This document shows positions 59,203-64,000 of a DNA stretch of 64,000 nt, one piece after another. Where the stretch lies: NCBI GenBank assembly GCA_029298735.1, contig JANSLP010000020.1, forward strand, positions 124,001 through 188,000, in the 5' to 3' direction. Positions within the stretch are counted from its first letter, which is position 1. The number at the start of each line of letters is the position of its first letter. The notes under the pieces are model-generated. The model had not been told where the DNA came from, ran no database searches, and worked only from the letters and a program-made list of their open reading frames with translations. The translations under genes and the position numbers were made by a program. The stretch comes from Ophiostoma sp. CBS 140.51 (taxonomy: Eukaryota > Ascomycota > Sordariomycetes > Ophiostomatales > Ophiostomataceae).

Positions 59203-62163
59203 ATGGACACTACGACAACACCAATACCGCCATCAGAGGAGGTGGACGGCCACGCGGAAGCTGTTGAGTCCAAGGTGGACGTCGCAACGGATGCACTCGT
59301 GGCCGCGACCGAGCCTGTAGCCGAAGAGGTGGTAGAGGTCACAAAGACCCCATCAGCGCCAGCTCCTGCTCCTGCTCCTGAAACAGCAAAGGCAACAGCC
59401 TCGTCAATACATCTCCAGCCCTCAGTCACACCAATCGATACGACCGGCGCCGCAGCTCCTTCCGCTTATCTACCGCCCCTGACACCAAGCGCATCGCAAG
59501 CACCACGGTCTCCCGCATCGCAGGCACCAGGCTTCACTCCATTGCTTTGCGTCGTCGACTTCCACCATGCTCGTGGGCCTGAGGTCGAGATGTGGTTCGG
59601 TGTATCCCTGTCTGCAGAAGACCCGGCTGTCCAGTACGACTGGCCCCTGCTTCCATTCATGGCATTGAGCGACGGCGCCCACGCCTCGACCGAAGACTTC
59701 TCCTACTTTACCCTCCTTAAGCCCGCGACCGCCGACACACCTGCCACCTCCCTCTTTGGCATTGCCTGCACACGGCAAATCGACGCCGCCCAGCTGCGCA
59801 ACCGCCCCGCCGACGTCACCCGCTCGACGGTTCAAAAGGCTGTCGTGGTCATTGCCGACAGCCCGCAGTTCTTTGGCATGCTCAAGGAGCGACTCAGCAT
59901 AGTCACCAAGGCCTGGTTTGACCAGCGGGAGTTTACCGATGTGGACATCCTGCGGCGGTTCCAGGAGGCACTGGCCGAGGAGAAGGCCCGTGGTGCGCTG
60001 GGCGTCGGGGGTATCAGCAGCAGTGGTAGTGGTGGCAAGTCACCGAGATTACCAAACGACGATGAGGACCGGGACCAATATCTCGGTATGAGCTTGCGCG
60101 AGCTGGTTCACGAGTTCCGGTGGCAGACACTTGTTTTGCTCAAGTGCTGTCTCCTTCAACCAAAGGTAAGCCCTTTCCCCTTAGTGTACTGATTACTGTT
60201 GCCTTTCTAACCTGCCTAGATGCTTTTTTTCAGCTCACGTTGCGAACACCTTTGCATGATTCAGTTCTCTCTCGTCTCTCTGATCCCCGGCCTCCTACGA
60301 AACCTACAGGACTGTGCCGGTCCTGAGCTGAACAGCTACTCCGAAAAGCTCAAGAAGCCTACCACTCTCAAGACGAGCGACCGCAGCTCCCTCCTGACTT
60401 ACATGGGCCTCCCACTGCAAATCTTTGGCAAGGGCAGCTTGTTCGGCCCATACACGCCTCTCCAGCAGCTCGACGTGCTGGCCGACGTTGGCACAAAGTC
60501 TTACGTTGTTGGCAGCACCAACTCGCTCCTCCTCCAGCAGCGCGATCGTTACTCCGATATCCTCATCAACCTCGACGACAAGACCGTCAACATCACATCG
60601 ACCTCCCTCCGTACTGCTTTGCAGCTCTCGGCATCTGACCGCCGCTGGATCGACTTTATCACACAAGAAGTGAACGATACCTGGGACGACGCCAACCCGG
60701 GCCGACCAAAGACCATGGGCTACGTCGGCAGCGAGGAGTTTATCCGTCTTCAGTTTGAGGAGTACCTACTGTCTCTTATCTCTTCCGTCAAGTACCATAA
60801 CTATACGACCATCCCCAACAGCCGGACAGGCCGTATTCCCGCACCACCGCTGCCGCACATTGAGGGCGACCCGTCCATCGATTTTGGTGTCGAGTTTGTC
60901 GAGTACTGGTCCCACACCGAGAACTACAAGCTGTGGAGCGCCAACACCGACTCACACATCTTCGAGTTTGTCGAGCCCAAGCACCCCTGTGCAGGTGGTC
61001 TGTCTATCGACGACGTGCAGCGCCGTATCGCCCAGCAGGTCCAGGACCTGCATCTGGACGAGCGGTTTGCTCAGGGTAAAGAGGTGCTGGGTCGCAACAT
61101 CGCGGCCGGCCGCGAAAAGGCCTCGACCCTTTTCAACAAGCTGTACGCTGATATGGAGACCCTGCGTGAAGCACAGCGGCAGCGGGCCGAAGAGGCTCGC
61201 CAACGGCAGCAGTCCGAAAAGGCACAGCAGGCAAACGGCAACGGCGACCAGTCGAGTGTCAACGGTAACAGCCACGCAAACGGCGAGGCCAAGCAGGGAG
61301 TTACCGGTGTTGACCTGAACAAGGCCCAGCAGACGGTCCAGTCCGCTGGTGCACGGGCGACCGCGTACATGAGCAGCTGGGCCTCCTGGGCCGGCGAGAA
61401 GCGCAAGAACACTGGCTGGGGCCGGTTGTCGGGTGCACCCAGTGCTACGAGCAACGGAAGCACCTCCAACAACAATGGAAACACAAACAGCGGTATGACC
61501 AGCCCTGCCGTCGGTGGCAGCGGCAGCTGGAGCTTGTTGGGCAGCAGCCGCCGCGGCAACCGCAACACGATGAGCAGCACCATATCCGACGCATCTTCGG
61601 AACGGGGTCTGCGCATGTCCGTCTCGTCCTTTATGACGGGAACGAGCGAGACTAACGACAAGCTGCTGCCAGCTACGCCCTCCGTGCAGACTCCGGCCAC
61701 GTTTACCTCGGCTGCGTCTTCCATTCACGATTTTCCGCCGGACCTGATTATCCGCAACCTCGACGAAGAGCGTCCCATCCACCCACCGCCCAAGGACTTG
61801 CCGCCAAAGGATCTCCCGCCGAAGGATGTTGCGCCGACGAGAGAGGTGCTCTTCTCGTCACCCGACGACTCTTTGGCCGACGTGACGGCGACAGCAGCCA
61901 CCAACGCTGTCCCCGAGGAAGAGAATGTCTGGGACAAGGACGCCAAAGACGACATTATCCCACCGATCCCTCATCCAGAGCCGCTCGAGGAGGAGAACAC
62001 CACTGCCCAATCCGAGTTTGAGCAGGTGTCTCTGGATGAGAAGCCCGAGAACAAGAAGCCCGAGGAGGTCGAGGAGAAGTCGGAAGACGAAGAGAAGGAC
62101 CAGCCTGCGTCAAAGCATGCCCCGTCGCGGTCCGTTGGCTCCAAGGTGATGCTCCTGCCGTAA
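59203..62163 (+). CDS. AVL9: Avl9 late secretory pathway protein
   Basis: Exons 59203-60165 and 60220-62163 (54-nt intron) encode 968 residues. Avl9 is a DENN-related protein acting in exocytic transport from the Golgi. After a 109-residue Ala/Pro/Thr-rich start, the Avl9 domain opens with FTPLLCVVDFHHARGPEVE and continues with WPLLPFMALSDGAH, FGIACTRQID, the exon junction LLQPK-MLFFSSRCEHLC, QFSLVSLIPGLLRNLQDC and VGSTNSLLLQQR. It ends near FDFGVE-like and WSHTENYKLW blocks and a short coiled coil (about residues 625-660, REAQRQRAEEARQRQQ). The last 280 residues are Ser/Asn-rich then acidic and disordered, with three PPKD(L/V) repeats. Codon use and splice sites match the neighbours. Confidence 0.94.
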
Positions 62164-62864
62164 GCGAAGAGGGGGCAAGGGGTAATGAGTAATGATTAGA
62201 GTGGCTTGGAATAATAGTTTTGGGGCATTTTGGCATATCTGCATACATTAGCAAGAGAGGGTTGACCAAACATGGTTTTCGACCCCTTTAGGATCAAGCA
62301 TTGTCTTCTTTCAGTTTTGTTTTTCTTCTGGCTGAGGATTGACCCTTTATTATTTTACTTGGATATTTTAATACATGTGCACACGACATTGTTTTTGGCA
62401 TCAGACTATACAGTACAACATACCATTTATTAGGAGCTACAACATGGAAGTTGTATGTGTGTGTTTTTTGTTTTTTTTTGAGGGAGGGGGGATAAAGAAT
62501 AAATGAACATTTCACATTTTTCGCTCTTTCAGTTCAATTTAATTTAGAAAACTGAGTGAAAATTGGAATACAGGAAAACTACGTTCATTCCTGTAGTTTA
62601 GGGTTTCCGGTCGTAAATTTACATCATTACACCTGATTTTTAAGAAAGAAAAGAAAAAAGCGTAAAAACATCACACAAAATAACCAATAAAACATACTTC
62701 AAAAAAAAAAAGTAAACTCCCCAATTTCCCGCTCCGTGATCAGTCCATCATTTACCAAAAGTCCTCCCAATTTTCTCCTACAACCAAGAAGAAACCAATT
62801 TTCCAAAAGAAACCAACATTAAACCAGAAATACGTCAAACCTAATTGCCATTGCTCATGTTGAA
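62164..62864. other. Convergent 3' region between AVL9 and the transcription factor
   Basis: AVL9 runs rightward and the next gene leftward, so this 0.7-kb segment holds both 3' UTRs. It is AT-rich with T-runs near 62465-62480 and A-runs near 62640-62712. No gene is visible. Confidence 0.65.
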
Positions 62865-64000
62865 CTACGTCAGGGACGAAAGATCGAGGTTCATCGTGCT
62901 GGCATCACCGTTGATACCAAAGAATTGGAACCTGTAAGGGACAGAGTTAGTAAAATGAGATACGACGTAGAAAGGAACGATAACATAAGAGAAAATTAGA
63001 CGTACCAATCCTCAACGTTGAGCGTTGACGGCACGGGCTGGCCACCGACGGAGCCGGTGCTCCAGCTGTCGCTCGGGCTCTGACCGTCCGGCAGAGTACC
63101 GTCCATTTTGGTGTTCCACATGCCGTTGCCGTTTGCACCAGCACCGCCCTGCTGCGCCTGCTGTTGGCCATTGTTGCCACCTTGCTGGAAGCCGGGCATG
63201 CCGGGTGCCAGCATGCTCGGGTTCTGCAAGGGGCTCGTGTTGGCGTTGACATCGCCAGGAGCAACAGGGGTGACGTGTTGGCCAAAGGGGCTCTGCTGAG
63301 GGTGCTGGTTGGGCGGAATGCCGGCGTTGATCATGTTGGGGTCTAGCGTCTGTGTTGTGCCGCCAGGTGACATGGTCGGCGGGAACATGGTCGAAAAACC
63401 GGTGCCGTCAGGGAACAACTGGTCGGGCTGGAAGTTCTCCCACACAGACTGCGACAGGATCGGCGAGTTGCGTGTCACCAGGTACAAGTCAGGGGGGGTG
63501 CCTGGAACCGAGTAAGATGGGTTGAAGGGGGTGTGCGGGCGTGTCTGTGGACGGGACGCCGTACCACCACCATCACCACCACCAGGAGCATTGGAGGGAC
63601 CATTGCCACCCATGAAGGTGTCGCCGGCCTGTCTTGTGGGTGGCGATGTGATGGATGACGGAGGCGGCATGGCGGCGCCCGTGCCCGGCTCGACTTTAGC
63701 AGTGGTCATGCTCGGCGTCTGGGGTCTCGACCGCTCGTAAGACTCCTGCGGCTGAGGCGTGTTGACGCTGAAGTCAATAGCCATGTCGTCGTACTTGCGC
63801 TTCGAGAAGTCGAACTGTTGTTGTTGTTGTTGTTGTTGTTGTTGCTGTTGCTGCTGTTGAGCGTGCTGCTGGGCCTGTCTCTGGGTTTGGTGCTGAGCGT
63901 GCTGCTGCGCAGCGGCGTGTTGATCCAGTCCCGTAAACGACTGCTGCAACTTGTGATGTCTCTGGCCGGCTGCCCGTCGAAGGCGGTCTTCGTATGTTCT
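62865..64000 (-). CDS. C-terminal part of a probable fungal transcription factor (5' end outside window)
   Basis: On the minus strand the frame is open from the right edge (64000) to 63006, followed by a 74-nt intron (63005-62932, donor GTACGT, acceptor TTACAG) and a last exon 62931-62865. The junction gives NVEDW-FQFFGINGDAS, ending NLDLSSLT. The visible 353 residues begin RTYEDRLRRAAGQRHHKLQQ, then a Gln run (15 Q), FDFSKRKYDDMAIDF, a Pro/Gly/Thr-rich middle, and a conserved-looking block PGTPPDLYLVTRNSPILSQ followed by VWENFQPDQLFPD. The Gln/Pro-rich composition and acidic-aromatic end resemble the activation region of Zn2Cys6 regulators. The Ctf1/FarA fatty-acid-regulator group is my best guess, but the DNA-binding domain lies outside the window and the family is not proven. 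Confidence 0.7.
63813..63858. repeat. CAA/CAG microsatellite encoding polyglutamine
   Basis: Read on the plus strand it is a run of TTG triplets ending in mixed CTG/TTG; on the coding (minus) strand it is CAA/CAG and gives about 15 Gln residues in the transcription-factor gene. Confidence 0.9.

Overview
The window is nuclear DNA from a filamentous ascomycete (Pezizomycotina, probably a Sordariomycete). The evidence is short introns of about 54-164 nt with GTANGT/GTRAGT donors, CTAAC-type branch sites and YAG acceptors; G/C-ending codons in coding DNA; and protein families typical of these fungi: a NACHT-ankyrin NLR, a TOK1-type K+ channel, a GNA-3-type G-alpha, a Hog1/OS-2 MAPK with TGY at residues 171-173, and a glutamine-rich transcription factor. 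I cannot fix the genus.

Layout, left to right. 1-2020: 3' part of a NACHT-ankyrin NLR with nearly identical repeats. 2021-3212: AT-rich gene-free DNA with a possible solo LTR. 3213-3284: tRNA-Asp(GUC). 4930-8166: MCD4, GPI ethanolamine-phosphate transferase. 9188-11834: TOK1 K+ channel, intact except for an in-frame TAG at a conserved Gln. 13312-16011: CUL1, with a 17-nt exon. 17423-21150: NMA111, HtrA-like protease. 22056-27040: INCENP. 29776-33713: a large J-domain protein. 33714-42394: an 8.7-kb gene-poor stretch. 42395-43729: G-alpha gna-3. 47206-50131: glycogen phosphorylase. 55224-56736: HOG1 MAPK. 59203-62163: AVL9. 62865-64000: 3' end of a probable transcription factor, the only gene on the minus strand.

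The genes are mostly single-copy housekeeping and signalling genes, not a biosynthetic cluster. MCD4 and AVL9 act in the secretory pathway. CUL1 and INCENP act in cell-cycle control. The G-alpha, glycogen phosphorylase and HOG1 genes lie next to each other and belong to nutrient and stress signalling; their co-location may be chance. These three genes have the longest upstream spacers (8.7, 3.5 and 5.1 kb), which are rich in pyrimidine tracts and short repeats and probably hold long leaders and regulatory DNA.

I found no convincing new multi-gene system. The points most worth checking are the TAG codon in the K+ channel, the high-identity NLR repeats, the CUL1 micro-exon, the alternative starts of NMA111 and gna-3, the run of twelve consecutive plus-strand genes, and two long ORFs of unclear status in the HOG1 and gna-3 upstream regions. 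Exon limits were placed by eye from splice consensus and reading frame.
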